Assembly (NCBI RefSeq): GCF_019059575.1
Contig: NW_024881669.1
Location: 827,080-891,079 of the forward strand
Direction: 5' to 3'
Source: Amphibalanus amphitrite
Taxonomy: Eukaryota; Arthropoda; Thecostraca; Balanomorpha; Balanidae
DNA length: 64,000 nt
The notes beneath the pieces are model-generated. The model was not told where the DNA came from and did no database searches. It worked only from the letters and a program-made list of their open reading frames with translations. Position 1 is the first letter of the stretch; each line of letters begins with the position of its first letter. This document shows, piece by piece, positions 20,701 to 32,371 of this stretch. Position numbers and translations under genes: made by a program.

Positions 20701-22692
20701 TGGCGGTGTCCCGGGCGGCCCCTGCCATCGCCAGGCCCCTGGCTGCTGTTACCTCTCCCTCCGTCCAGCCGACGGCCCTGCAGCAGCGGCGAGAGGCCAC
20801 CTCAGAAGCCGGTCAGTAGCCGACGGACGGACGGGCGAGGCGCGCAGGGATACGGGAGGGTCAAATGCGGGACGTGATATTATGTTGGAATGATCAGGGG
20901 GTGAATTATTGTGTGGGGAACTTAATTAAATAATACTTTTTTGAGGGGAGAGGTCTGAACATGGAGCCGTATGTGCTACTTTTAACTAATTTATCAGACT
21001 GATGCGATACTGGTGGGCGGTGGCTCATTGTCACTGCTTTATGAGACTTGGATTCCTTGTATTATACTGAGCAACAGCCCAGTGGCCTCACTAACAGTAC
21101 ACACGCCTGGCGTTAATGTGGCACTATGTCCTGACACCGTTCTGTGCCGCCCGACAGTGGTGCCGCAGAAGCACAAGCCCTACTCGCCGTTCCAGAACCT
21201 CAACAATAAGGCCGAGTACGCGGTGGCTCGGCTGGACGACCTGCTCAACTGGGGCAGAAAGGTGGGCACGGCGCGGCAAACTACAGGGGGGGGGGGGGGG
21301 GATGATGGACCTTGTCTCTAGGCTCTCGCATTAGAGCTCACTAGGTGTTGACGCTTCAATTATTTCACTTGTGCTGCTGTTATCATTCGCTGAATTCATT
21401 CTATCGATGCCAGTGTTTCCAAAATCCAAGCTGACTTCGTCACCTTCTGGGCTCTGTAATGGATTTATAAACTAAGCAGCATCATGTTCCCAATAATCCT
21501 GTTCCAATAGTTCCCAACCAAGCTGTGTGCTCAATTATTCCCTGTCCTCTCCCACCCCGCGCCCCGTTCTGAAGCCTGCGCCGCTGTGTGTTGCAGGGCT
21601 CGCTGTGGCCGCTGACGTTCGGCCTGGCTTGCTGCGCCGTGGAGATGATGCACATCGCGGCGCCGCGCTACGACATGGATCGGTACGGCGTGGTATTCCG
21701 CGCCTCCCCCCGCCAGGCCGACGTCATCATCGTCTCGGGCACGCTCACCAACAAAATGGCGCCCGCCTTCCGCAAAATCTACGATCAGGTGAGCGAGTCA
21801 TTGCTTCTGCTGGGTAAGCAAATATTTGAAAAGCTGATTACTGTGTCAGTGCTGCTACATGCCTTCGTAATGATGCACGCTTCCCCGAGCCTCCAGAAAA
21901 TGTCAGTTACGTTCCACATTGCACCCCGTGCTGTCCGCCTTTCGGAAGCTAGGTAGCTGCCTGTCTTCAATAGCGATGGAGCCGTTGTAAAAAGACAACA
22001 CTAACCATTGAGAATCCGGCCTGTGGCATCATACTTTCCCCCGCTGTTCCAGCACCACCCTCCCGGTCCGACTGCCGGGATCCTGTTGTCCTATCCAGTT
22101 TGTCTAGCCGGTCTGGTGACGCCTCGCCCGCCCTCAGATGCCGGAGCCGCGCTGGGTGATCTCGATGGGCAGCTGCGCCAACGGCGGCGGCTACTACCAC
22201 TACTCGTACGCGGTGGTGCGCGGCTGTGACCGCATCGTACCCGTCGACATCTACGTGCCAGGTAGGCACGACGGTGCTGCTCGGCGGGGCTGGCCGCGAC
22301 GGGGTGGGCTGGATGGCTCTTGTTGAATGTGGGTGTGCGATTGTGTATACGTACTTCTTGATTTAAACTGCACGATGTTTTTTTTGTCGTCGAACCTAAC
22401 GCCTGCGTTCGTGTGGTAGAGGGTAGGTTTTCAGACCGTTTCTGACCATGCAACAACGCTTTGTCATTGTGTGGTGTGCGCGATTCCATCAGCCCTTTCT
22501 CCACTACCTTGTCGCACATTTTCTACCTTTCTTTCAAGGTCAGTGTGAACAAGGTTCGCTATTTTCGGTCTCTCACGGTTTTCTGCTCCGCCAGGCTGTC
22601 CGCCGACCGCCGAGGCGCTGATGTACGGCATCCTCCAGCTGCAGAAGAAGGTGAAGCGGATGAAGACGGTGCAGATGTGGTACAGGAAGTAG
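20679..22692 (+). CDS. NDUFS7: NDUFS7, NADH:ubiquinone oxidoreductase core subunit S7 (PSST), mitochondrial
   Basis: Core subunit of respiratory complex I that carries the terminal 4Fe-4S cluster N2 and helps form the quinone site. Exons: 20679-20811, 21158-21261, 21597-21788, 22138-22261, 22595-22692 (stop TAG). All phases fit and give 216 residues, close to the vertebrate length of about 213. The N-terminus ([20 protein letters not shown]) is Arg/Ala-rich as expected for a mitochondrial presequence. Cluster ligands are present: CCAVEMMH (two Cys), [11 protein letters not shown] and GCPPTAEAL. The C-terminus is [10 protein letters not shown] 13-G run lies in the intron at about 21287. The start is the main uncertainty, because a splice acceptor ending at 20688 would also fit. 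Confidence 0.95.
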
Positions 22693-23436
22693 GCGCGCCT
22701 TGCTACAGGGCGGTGTGAATCACTAGAACATGTTGTAAATACAGGGCGATGTCGGGTGCTGCCGTTTTCGGGCGCCGGTGTCGCGTGTCACGGCGGAGTG
22801 TTGTGACGCTGTACGAACTGGATACTGGGTATGTGTACCGGGCGTAGTGCGGGGAGCGTCTCGACGAGAACGCGGCGACCTCCTCAGCAGAATACATGGC
22901 CCGTCCAACAGACGTGTGTGACTGATGGGAAGAATATTCGGGAGTAACATTGGGGCTCGGAGACGGGATAGATGAGGGTACGAAACTCATCAGAAGTAAC
23001 GAACTAACCGTTGCGGGAAGACGCGAGTAACATGGGACGCTGCAAAAGCGGCTGCACTGTAATATATTGAAGTTCGGAAAGAATCACGCGTTTAATTCCA
23101 TCATAGGGTGAACAAAGGTAAAGCACATGGATCGGGTCCGAGCGAGCGTGTGCTGTATTTATGCTTGGAAAACGCCTCAACAAAGAAAACAAAAACAGTC
23201 AAAAAGCACAAACCGGTAAAATCTGTCTGTGACTTTCCCCGCTATCCACCAGCGGGCCGCCACGATACCGTAACAAATTGACGGGCTCTGACGAGCAGAG
23301 GAAATTCACCTCCCACTCCCCGCTCACCTCTCCCCATCCCCACATCCCCGTAAAGCACAACCTCCGACCGCGGCGGCCGGTCCCAGCCAGTACAGTTCCC
23401 AGTCCGTGTAAAATTACCCTATCGTCGACCCGGCCG
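22693..23436. other. Convergent intergenic region between NDUFS7 and WARS1
   Basis: This holds both 3' untranslated regions. No repeat, RNA gene or clear AATAAA signal was recognised. Confidence 0.5.
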
Positions 23437-25823
23437 TCACGAGAGCATCGGCCGCGGCGTCATGAAGTGTTTGAGCACCTCGTCGGTGACGGCTTTGCGG
23501 CGCTCCTGCTGTTCGGCCATCAGCTTCTGGAGCAGCTCGATGAGCTCCTTCTTGAGGAAGCCGGTGAGCAGCTCCCCGGACGAGTAGTCGGCGCGGACCT
23601 TCTCCAGGCGCGCGTCGTCCTCCAGGAAGAAGGTCAGGTACTGGTAGCTGATGTCGACGCTGCAGTCGCCGCCCAGCCGCCGGTGCTCCTCCACCGTGTC
23701 CCGGCCGCCCGAGAAGGCGTGCTTGTTGATCTTGGTCTTGATCTGCTTGGCGGTGTCGGTGACGAAGATGGACGAGTTGGGGTCGCTGGCGGACATCTTG
23801 GTCATGGCGCCCTGTAGCGCCGGGAAGAAGGACGAGTGCAGCAGCGCCGGCTTCTGGTAGCCGAGCCGCGGCGCCACGTCGCGCGTCATACGGAAGTAGG
23901 GGTCCTGGTCGATGGCGCAGGGAATCAGACAGGGCAGGTCGGCGCGGCCGCCAAACAGCACCGGGAACGACGAGCTGAAACTGGGCGCCGCCTGCACCGC
24001 CGGAAAGGCGATCTTGCCGATGTGGTCGCTGTCGCCGAAGCCGAAGATGCCCTTGATCTGGTTGTAGGTGACGCTCCGCTGGATGCGCATCATGTTGTGG
24101 TAGAACTGGGGACATTGCCTGAAACACAACGAATGCATAAAAAAAAAATGGTAGCACCGATAGACAATCTGATTATTAGAACAGCATTTATGCTGTTATG
24201 CTCATAGGCGGCGACAAAGTGTGATTCTTTTGTCTGATACCTCTCTTCTGGCTAAACGGTGACATTTTAAACAATGTTAAAAAAATCGGGAAACATTAAC
24301 ATGCCACGTACGGCCGTGACACGTGCTTACCCGATGTAGTCAAGGTCCGAGAAGATGAACGTCTTGTCCGGGTTGAAGCCACATGCGATGATGTCCTTGG
24401 CGTTCTCGTGGGCCAGTCGGTTCGCCTCCTCCAGAGTGAGGTCCTTCCAGAGGAACTTTTCGTCGTCGGTGAGCTGGATCACCAGCGGCGCGTCGAACGT
24501 GTCCTGCAGCCACCTGGCGGGGACGGCACGAGGCTTAGACAGGACAGGAGCGTGACCCAAGGCGGCGAGGAAACAATACTGATCAGAGGTACGACACTCG
24601 ACTAAAAGCAGTATGTGGATACGCTTCAGGTCGGAGACAGATGCGGGTACCATAGTATGCTCACTTAAGCTTATGAGTACGACACACGACTCAGATGCCA
24701 GGGTACATACGACACTCGACACAGTGGCAACTGTGGGCAGCCTAAGGCAACATACATGTACGGTATCAACGCTAACGTGATAGTCGCAACGAAAAAAGAA
24801 ATGCAAAGCACTAACCGGATAATAATCGACTGCTAATGAGAAAGCCTGTAACAACATCACGCACAGTAAGCGATATATCTCGGCGATGCTCCGCTGCGCG
24901 CCTCACTTGGTCATGATGAAGGGCACCAGGTGACCCAGGTGGAGCGCTTCCGAGGACGGTCCGCGGCCCGTGTACAAAAAGAACGGCTTCTTCTGCTCGT
25001 ACAGCGACAGGATCGTGTGCAGGTCGCGGTGCGAGAAGAAGATGCCGCGCCGCAGGAAGTGGTGCACCGGCTTCCCGGTCACCTTCTCAATGCGCGCCAG
25101 CAGCGTCTCGTCGATCTTGGACGAGCCGAACCGGCCTGGGGACGGCGCACAGACACGGCAGCGGTCAGATCAGCCGCGGAGTGGCGCCGGGGGCCGCACT
25201 GGGCTCCGCCGGGGCATCATGCCGCTGGTGTTGCTACTGTAACAGTCGGTACCCGCCCTCGTACTCGAGTGACGTCACCGCGGCTGAGCTGGCGCCGGTG
25301 ACGTCACTCGGTCGTCCGAGGAGGGAGAGTGGATCCCAGGGCTTGTTGGGACATTCATGTCATGATGAAACCTGAATAAGGCGTGCCCCATATCTGGTTA
25401 TTGATTAATGGTGATTGGAGTAAGAAACACCACTTTCTGAAGTTTTAACTACAAATTTATCTTATTGAGCTTGGTTCATGCCGACATTTATAATGTGTTT
25501 ACATTATAAATGTGGAATCAATGGAAGGTATACACCTCTACAAAGGCATCAAACATTTTTACAATTCTTAAGCCTTCAAAAGCCCAGCCAAATGTGCATT
25601 ATCAATTATCATGATAAGATTTTCCACGACAAAAATGGTCAGCCAATCCAAACTGGTTTCTGCAAAACTTACTGATAAGTTTGTTATAGTCTATGCCAGT
25701 CTGTGACTGACTGGTCACATTCCATGGATCTACAAAATCCTCTGCTGCATCTGCTGCAGCAGGAGGCTTGTCTTCAATGGTAGTGTTTTCCATCTTCTCA
25801 CTGACACAGTTACTATCAGTCAT
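23437..25823 (-). CDS. WARS1: WARS1, cytosolic tryptophanyl-tRNA synthetase
   Basis: Class Ic aminoacyl-tRNA synthetase that charges tRNA-Trp. Coding exons (- strand): 25823-25673, 25135-24907, 24513-24331, 24118-23437; phases fit exactly for 414 residues. Features in order: EDFVDPW, the eukaryote-specific pre-Rossmann segment; LHLGH, the HIGH signature; [42 protein letters not shown], tryptophan/ATP pocket; TKMSASDPN, the KMSKS signature; and a C-terminal helical domain ending FMTPRPMLS. The protein begins only about 30 residues before EDFVDPW, so the N-terminal WHEP domain of vertebrate WARS1 is absent from this model. CTTTTAG|GAACA just 5' of the ATG looks like an acceptor, so at least one 5' UTR exon should lie upstream, possibly across the LTR retrotransposon. 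Confidence 0.95.
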
Positions 25824-25828
25824 TGTTC

Positions 25829-26349
25829 CTAAAAGTGTCAAAACCTGTAAATGCATAGGTAGGTAGGTACAATCAGAATTGGCATATGTAACAATCAGAA
25901 TAAGAAAACAACAAACAGAATTTCTGTAAAACAGAAATAGTGACTAAGCTAACAAATCACAGCCTTTTTCCAAAGAAAGAAGGGTACAAACATAGATATA
26001 TATTAACGAGCTATTGCACATAAATTCTAGGTATTCATGGCAAACGTGATTTTCTTATGAGTACTTGTTCCCATGAAATTGCAGATACAACAATCAATAC
26101 ATGCCTTCATTTTAACTTTTAAGTCTATTGACAATAGTATTTGATTAAAACTTCATCTGGGCATCTTCAAACATCAAAGGGTTACAACCCAAAATTTTAA
26201 ATCATAGTGGTAGCCCCATTTTACGCAACTTACCTACCAATAGGCTAGAAGTTAAATATTTATGAAACAACTTAACCCAAAGTCAGTGAGTAAGCTGCTA
26301 AAAGCATATTGCAGCAATGAAAGCAGCATGAGGAACCACGGTTACTGTA
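25829..26349. other. AT-rich 5' flank or first intron of WARS1
   Basis: No gene, repeat or RNA was recognised. It lies between the first coding exon of WARS1 and the LTR retrotransposon. Confidence 0.4.
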
Positions 26350-26353
26350 GTAG

Positions 26354-26986
26354 TGTGGTGCCGTGGGGCAGTTCACCACATATCAGTGACTGGATTTTAC
26401 GTTAATCAGAAATGGAGAATATAAACCTGGTGCGTGTTCCAAAAATTCAATCAGTTCGATCCAAACGGCCCCAAGTAAAAGAATTAATTTAAGGAGCGGG
26501 TTGTTATATTTAAATTACCAAAACGAAGTCAAAAACCAAAACAGCGAATCAGACAATGGAGCGACGAAGAGACGAGAATGAAATCCAAGTTTGCCAAATA
26601 TGCCCTGCCTAATCTAAGTTATAAATCCCGGACAGAACGGGCCAAATCGCGGAGCCAGACGTGACGCGTCTGCTCGGGTCAAGAGCTCGGCCTAGAAGTC
26701 CCTGGGAGCGCGCGGCCCGACGCAGCGGGCCGGGCCCAGACATGCGCAGAAGCACTCGGACACCACGTGGCTGCCGATCGGAGCGCGGATTGGTCACTGG
26801 CCGACGCACTGCGGCAGCGCAGGCCGCAGCCACGCGGTCGCATCGTGATGGGACAAAGTTCACGAACAGACACGTCCTGGGCCGCCCCCCCAGCGCCGGG
26901 GCGGGGTAGCGACGTCACAAGTCGGCGCGCGAATCGGTCTGCGCCGGGAACTCCCGTGCCGGCCGGCGACACACGTGGTTACCACA
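26354..26986 (-). repeat. 3' LTR of the gypsy element
   Basis: 633 bp with a short TGTGGT/ACCACA terminal inverted repeat, apparently the same sequence as 31739-32371. It carries a GC-rich block (about 26640-26960) that makes spurious frames on both strands. Confidence 0.95.
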
Positions 26987-27235
26987 GTACTCACCGCCTC
27001 AGCGCGGAGCGCATACACGATAAGCCAAAACAATCACTTTTCACATCACTCGGTGCGCGACGCGATCGACACTTCACTGCGCGACGCAATAATCACTACA
27101 CGGTACGGCGCAACGCAATTGTCACTGCACGGTCCTGCGCGACGCAAGAATCACTACACCGCGCGACGCAGTTATCACTTCACTGTCGGCGCCACGCGAT
27201 CAGGATCGTCCTCGAACGCACGTACGCGGGCGCAC

Positions 27236-30200
27236 TCAAAAGTATCGGAAGTCCGGTTGCGGCCGGAACTGCACGCGGCGGCCGCTGCGGGTGTGCACCG
27301 GCGCAGCCGCGGACGGCTTGTCGTCCTTGGCCGGCGATGCGGAAGACGTCACTCCAGGTTTTGAAGTCCTCTTGCTGGACGGTCTTGTAGTCGTTGGCGT
27401 CGGTGTTGGCTCGTCGGGCGCCCCAGTGGCGAGGGGCCCGAGCGAGGTCGACGGTGACGGCTGCTGCTCCGGAGCCGTAGGCTCGGTACTGCTCGGACCA
27501 AGCGTGTCCTCAGGTGGCGGCATGTGTGCCGGTTTGAGTCTGTCGACGCTTACAGTGTCGTGGGCGCCAGTCGGCAGCTCCAACGTGAACACTTTAGGGC
27601 TGCGTCTGATGACTCGCATGGGGCCGCGGTACGGGGACTCCAGAGAGTGCCGCACGCGGTCAACGCGTACCCACACGTGTGTGCATGTCATGAGATCGGG
27701 TGGCACGTGCGTCGGTGGTGTGCGGGCGTGGTTCGAGCCCTGTGAGAGCGTGACGAAATCGATTTCTGACATACGTTTTGCCAGTTCTTGGACGTACTTT
27801 GTCCCGACGGGGACCTTCTCGACGGCGCAGCGGGGAAACAGCACCTGTGCGCCTGTGACGGCAGTGAATGCCGAAAAACCCGACTCTGCTGGCATGGCTC
27901 TCAAACCTAGCAAAACGACGGGTAGCGCGCGCAGCCACTCTTGCTTGCGCGCCCGGATGGCAGCTTTGAGCGTTCGGTGGACTCTTTCCACCATCCCATT
28001 ACATGTAGGATGATAAGCAGTGGTTCGGAGGCGATGGAAACCTATCATTGAAGACAAGTGTGAAAACAGTTCTGATTCGAATTGGGAACCGCGGTCTGTG
28101 CCAACATGCAGCGGAACTCCGAATCGGGACACCCAAGTGTCGAGGAAAGCAGAGGCTACACTTTCCGCGGTGATCGAGACCAACGGCACGGCCTCGACCC
28201 AACGCGTGGCGCGATCGATGCATGTCAACAAATAACGAAATGGCGCGGTGAAGGGGTGCCCGTGGGGTACTGACGGGGGCAGCGGCCCGACTATGTCTAT
28301 ATGTACAGTTTCGAACCGCTGCGAGGGCACATCGAATCGACCGGGCGGAGAACGAGTGTGCCTGTGCACCTTGGCTTCCTGGCATGCTTCACACTCCTTC
28401 ACCCATCGCGCAATGTCACGGCGCATATCATGCCAGAAATAGCGAGAGCTGATGAGACGGGTGGTGCCTTTCCTACCCGGGTGTGACAGGCCGTGGAAAC
28501 GATCAAACACGGCGCGCCTGCACGCCTCTGGTACGTACGGGCGTGGATGTGGTCCAGTGTTTTCACACAGGACTGTGATGTCGCCAGACAGTGTTACTGG
28601 TTCCAATCGGGATGTGTCCTGCGGCTTTGAGCGCGAACCTGGACCTGACTCGGAATCCTGGTGCTCTGAATCGGCACTGCCGGCGCCTCTCTCCTTTTCC
28701 TGTTTCTGAGCCGCTGCGATAAAATGGAGGTCACATGCATCGAGGGACACTGCATTTACCGGGCGACTGAGGCAGTCCGCCACCACGTTGTCACTGCCAC
28801 GAATGTACGAGACCTCCGTGATGTATTCCGTGATGACACACCAGTGGCGCTGTTGGCGGTCAGACTTAGCCGTGTGTGGGCTGTGAAAAGCGCGCACGAG
28901 TGGCTTGTGGTCCGTTCGCAGGGTAACGTGGCGGCCTTCGATCATGTCACGAAAGTGGAGTGTGGCCAGATAAGCCGCGAGTAGCTCTCTGTCATACGCG
29001 GCGTACTTCTGTTGGGCCTGACTGAGCTTCCGTGAAAAGAAGCCAATGGGAACGGGTACTCCGTCCACAATCTGATGGAGCGCGGCACCCACCGCGACTT
29101 GTGATGCGTCAGTAACGAGCTCGTACTGCTCGCAGTGTGGCACTGGGTGTGGCAGAGTGCAGGCGCCAGCCAGCGCTGCTTTACTGTCACTGAACGCCTG
29201 AGTCTGTTCCTCTGTCCACGTCAGTTCTTTGCTTTTTGGGTTGAGTCGAATCAGTTCGGTCAGGTGGAACGTGACATCGGCGAATCGCGGAATCATACGC
29301 CGGTAGAAGCCGATGAGTCCCAGATAGCGACGCAGTGACTCTGAGTCATGCGGTAGAGGGAGGTCCAGAATCTCCTTCACTCTGGCCTTGGGAGGTGTGA
29401 CACCTGTGCTGGTGACGTCATGACCGAGGAAAATGAGTGACTTCTTCATGAACTCGCATTTCTCCAGTGAGATGCGGAGCTTGTGCTCAGCCAGCTTGCT
29501 GAACACGAGGCGCAAATCTTTCTCATGCTGCTCCTGGTTCTCGGAAAATACCAGAATATCGTCGAGATAGACGAATACGCACGGCACGTCTCGGAAGATG
29601 CCGTCCATGACCCTCTGGAATGTGGCACCTGCGTTGCGAAGCCCCATTGGAATGAAGGTGTATTCGTACAAGCCGAAGGGCGTGGTGACGGCCGTCTTCT
29701 CTGAGTCAGCGGGGTTCATAGGCACCTGGTGATATGCACGGAGCAGATCGATTTTGCTGAACCACTGAGCGTTGTGGAGCTTGGTTGAGAGGCTCTGAAT
29801 GTGCGGCAGTGGGTAGCGGTCCGGTTTGGTTACGGCGTTGAGCGCGCGGTAATCACCGGTGACACGCCACTCACCAGGGGTACTCTTCGGAACCATGTGG
29901 ATGGGTGAGGCCCACGGGGACCTAGACGGACGAATCACTCCTGTTTTGAGCAGCACATCGAGTGCTTGCTTTGCTGCGGTTAGTTTGTCGGGCGGCAGCT
30001 TGCGTGGGCTGGCGAACGTGGGTGGAGCGCTGCCGGTGTCGATGAAGTGAGTGGTTTTGATTGGCGAGTCTGTGTACTCCGGCTGGTTAGGGCTGAGAAC
30101 AGCGGGGTGATCCTCTAGGATGGGCCGCACTGCCTCAGGCACCTGAGCGAGATCATTTATCACCAAATGAACCGACTCCCCGGTCGTCGGTACACCGGGA

Positions 30201-30514
30201 GCAGAGAGCAGAGTGGTGGAGTCGCGGAGAACTTGGGAACCACAATCGACAACCAACGAGTTGTGAGCGAGAAAATCGTTACCGAGTAGTGGCTCTGTCA
30301 CTTCAGCCACTACCAATGTCCATGTGTAACTGCGTCGGAGTGTGGGGAGGACAATATCGAGAGTGGCCTCGCCATGCACGCGCAGTGGCTGCCCGCTGGC
30401 AGTCGTGATCGAAACAGCGGACGGGTGAATTAGAGTTCCATTCACATAGGAGGGTGGAACCAGGGATACACCAGCGCCAGTATCCACGATGAATTTCAGG
30501 GGCTGATCATTCAC
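27236..30514 (-). CDS. gypsy Pol polyprotein
   Basis: Frame of 1,092 codons from a GTG at 30514; it is actually open from about 30640, overlapping the end of gag by about 80 bp in the -1 frame, so expression by -1 frameshifting is the likely route. Domains in order: aspartic protease (VDTGAGVSL near the start), reverse transcriptase with YLDDILVF, RNase H (DASQVAVGAAL and RTDHKPL), integrase with an HHCC zinc finger (HPGRKGTTRL ... CEACQ), catalytic aspartates at HIDIVG and GTDRGSQ and the E of NGMVERVH, then a C-terminal Pro/Ser/Thr-rich tail. No internal stops. This is an endogenous retroelement, with no host role implied. Confidence 0.95.
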   Translation of the reverse strand: MNDQPLKFIVDTGAGVSLVPPSYVNGTLIHPSAVSITTASGQPLRVHGEATLDIVLPTLRRSYTWTLVVAEVTEPLLGNDFLAHNSLVVDCGSQVLRDSTTLLSAPGVPTTGESVHLVINDLAQVPEAVRPILEDHPAVLSPNQPEYTDSPIKTTHFIDTGSAPPTFASPRKLPPDKLTAAKQALDVLLKTGVIRPSRSPWASPIHMVPKSTPGEWRVTGDYRALNAVTKPDRYPLPHIQSLSTKLHNAQWFSKIDLLRAYHQVPMNPADSEKTAVTTPFGLYEYTFIPMGLRNAGATFQRVMDGIFRDVPCVFVYLDDILVFSENQEQHEKDLRLVFSKLAEHKLRISLEKCEFMKKSLIFLGHDVTSTGVTPPKARVKEILDLPLPHDSESLRRYLGLIGFYRRMIPRFADVTFHLTELIRLNPKSKELTWTEEQTQAFSDSKAALAGACTLPHPVPHCEQYELVTDASQVAVGAALHQIVDGVPVPIGFFSRKLSQAQQKYAAYDRELLAAYLATLHFRDMIEGRHVTLRTDHKPLVRAFHSPHTAKSDRQQRHWCVITEYITEVSYIRGSDNVVADCLSRPVNAVSLDACDLHFIAAAQKQEKERGAGSADSEHQDSESGPGSRSKPQDTSRLEPVTLSGDITVLCENTGPHPRPYVPEACRRAVFDRFHGLSHPGRKGTTRLISSRYFWHDMRRDIARWVKECEACQEAKVHRHTRSPPGRFDVPSQRFETVHIDIVGPLPPSVPHGHPFTAPFRYLLTCIDRATRWVEAVPLVSITAESVASAFLDTWVSRFGVPLHVGTDRGSQFESELFSHLSSMIGFHRLRTTAYHPTCNGMVERVHRTLKAAIRARKQEWLRALPVVLLGLRAMPAESGFSAFTAVTGAQVLFPRCAVEKVPVGTKYVQELAKRMSEIDFVTLSQGSNHARTPPTHVPPDLMTCTHVWVRVDRVRHSLESPYRGPMRVIRRSPKVFTLELPTGAHDTVSVDRLKPAHMPPPEDTLGPSSTEPTAPEQQPSPSTSLGPLATGAPDEPTPTPTTTRPSSKRTSKPGVTSSASPAKDDKPSAAAPVHTRSGRRVQFRPQPDFRYF

Positions 30515-30555
30515 CTTGGCTGTGACCCTAAGGAGCGGCAGGCCGAGGGCTGCGT

Positions 30556-31431
30556 TTACGGCCTGCTCCTCTCGTTTCCCGACTCTGAGGCTGCACGGGA
30601 GGGAGATGCAGCTCGTGAGGACGGCTGCATGGTCAGATCAGCAGCTTTGTCGGGCCAGTGACACCATGGCTTGCAAGTGCGTGCTCTGCTGCCGAAAAAC
30701 AGGTGAGCACGGCATACTTTCGGCTTCTGGTCAGGGTGGAACGGCGTGAGACCGAGAGACGCTCTTGAATCACGAGCATCACGAGCAGGGGAGTGTGTGG
30801 CGGCTCGGCTCTGTGGCTGAGTGGCCCTGTGGTACCTTGGGTGCTGCTGAGCCACAAGGAACGCCTGTGAGTCAGACTGTGGGTCCTGATCCTGACAGTG
30901 AACCATGTTAGCAGCTGAGTTTTGCACAAGAGGTATCAGTTCGTCCGCGAGTTTGCCCAACTGCGACAGTGAGAGCTCGCGCTGAGAAGCCAGGGCCGTA
31001 GCAATGCCTGTGGGTAGCGACTGGATAAATTTGTGCCGAACGAGATCGTCTCCGACACCAACCTTGTCGGCCACCTCTCTGAGTTCGCTTAGAAAGAGTG
31101 AGGGTCGGCCCGTCAGACGCGTTTTGCTGATCAGTTTCTCAAACATCTCTGGCTTTGTCTTTTCGTACATGTCAGTGACGGCTGTCTGTAGCTCAGAGAA
31201 ATTTTTGTTGCTCAAGACAGCACGCGGAATGTGCGAGATGGTTTCCGGAGGCAGGGCAGAGAGAACGTGGTAGAATTTGGTCTGCGAGTTGGTGATTTTG
31301 GCAATGTTAAATTGGGCGTCCATAATGGCAAACCAGCCGTCAACCGCGGTGTCCATAAAAACCGGCGGCTTGATCGACACATGATGGACCGGCTCAGCAC
31401 GAGCGGGTTCCATCGTGCCCTCGTTCGTCAT
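30556..31431 (-). CDS. gypsy Gag protein
   Basis: 291 codons from ATG. The N-terminal half is a retrotransposon capsid-type helical region (DGWFAIMDAQF, FYHVLSALP, RLTGRPSLFLSELREVAD, DDLVRHKFIQSLP). Near the C-terminus a Cys/His cluster (CRAHLFFG ... CKPWC) forms the nucleic-acid-binding finger usual for arthropod gypsy elements. The stop at 30556 lies inside the open pol frame. Confidence 0.88.
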   Translation of the reverse strand: MTNEGTMEPARAEPVHHVSIKPPVFMDTAVDGWFAIMDAQFNIAKITNSQTKFYHVLSALPPETISHIPRAVLSNKNFSELQTAVTDMYEKTKPEMFEKLISKTRLTGRPSLFLSELREVADKVGVGDDLVRHKFIQSLPTGIATALASQRELSLSQLGKLADELIPLVQNSAANMVHCQDQDPQSDSQAFLVAQQHPRYHRATQPQSRAATHSPARDARDSRASLGLTPFHPDQKPKVCRAHLFFGSRARTCKPWCHWPDKAADLTMQPSSRAASPSRAASESGNERSRP

Positions 31432-31738
31432 GATCGTTAAAGTATAGCCGGTGTTTGCAATGCACTGAACAATTAAAATTATAACACCGAGTGCAAAATC
31501 CGAAAGAGCAAATGGAACGCCGAAATAAAATCACCGAGACGATAAATGCCTAACTAATCACACGGCGGAGAGATGGCACAGAAACCATCATGGAAGAGTG
31601 GCGCAGAAGCCACTGTGGAGCGACGGAATAGCAATCCATGTGGGGAATAATATAAAATAATTGATTCGGGAATGAGCGGAGGCGACAACCCGGAAGTATG
31701 GAAAAATCGAACAAGAATCACGTCGGCGGTCACCAATA

Positions 31739-32371
31739 TGTGGTGCCGTGGGGCAGTTCACCACATATCAGTGACTGGATTTTACGTTAATCAGAAATGG
31801 AGAATATAAACCTGGTGCGTGTTCCAAAAATTCAATCAGTTCGATCCAAACGGCCCCAAGTAAAAGAATTAATTTAAGGAGCGGGTTGTTATATTTAAAT
31901 TACCAAAACGAAGTCAAAAACCAAAACAGCGAATCAGACAATGGAGCGACGAAGAGACGAGAATGAAATCCAAGTTTGCCAAATATGCCCTGCCTAATCT
32001 AAGTTATAAATCCCGGACAGAACGGGCCAAATCGCGGAGCCAGACGTGACGCGTCTGCTCGGGTCAAGAGCTCGGCCTAGAAGTCCCTGGGAGCGCGCGG
32101 CCCGACGCAGCGGGCCGGGCCCAGACATGCGCAGAAGCACTCGGACACCACGTGGCTGCCGATCGGAGCGCGGATTGGTCACTGGCCGACGCACTGCGGC
32201 AGCGCAGGCCGCAGCCACGCGGTCGCATCGTGATGGGACAAAGTTCACGAACAGACACGTCCTGGGCCGCCCCCCCAGCGCCGGGGCGGGGTAGCGACGT
32301 CACAAGTCGGCGCGCGAATCGGTCTGCGCCGGGAACTCCCGTGCCGGCCGGCGACACACGTGGTTACCACA
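31739..32371 (-). repeat. 5' LTR of the gypsy element
   Basis: Second LTR copy of the same length as 26354-26986, with no difference noticed by eye. It would contain the element promoter, reading leftwards. Confidence 0.95.

Larger units (their letters stand above)
26354..32371 (-). mobile_element. Complete Ty3/gypsy LTR retrotransposon
   Basis: Transcribed right to left. Two 633-bp LTRs (26354-26986 and 31739-32371) look identical by eye, start TGTGGT and end ACCACA, and the element is bounded by the 4-bp duplication GTAG (26350-26353 and 32372-32375). Internally it has gag then pol with the order protease, RT, RNase H, integrase, which defines Ty3/gypsy (Metaviridae-type). Both frames are open throughout. 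Intact frames plus matching LTRs point to a recent insertion. A candidate primer-binding site begins TGGTGACCGCC three bases inside the 5' LTR (about 31735 leftwards). No env-like frame was seen. Confidence 0.95.

Noticed and set aside
26609-26972. Repeated frames of 82-97 codons present twice (also 31994-32357)
   Set aside because: They lie inside the GC-rich part of both LTRs and are present twice only because the LTRs are repeated.
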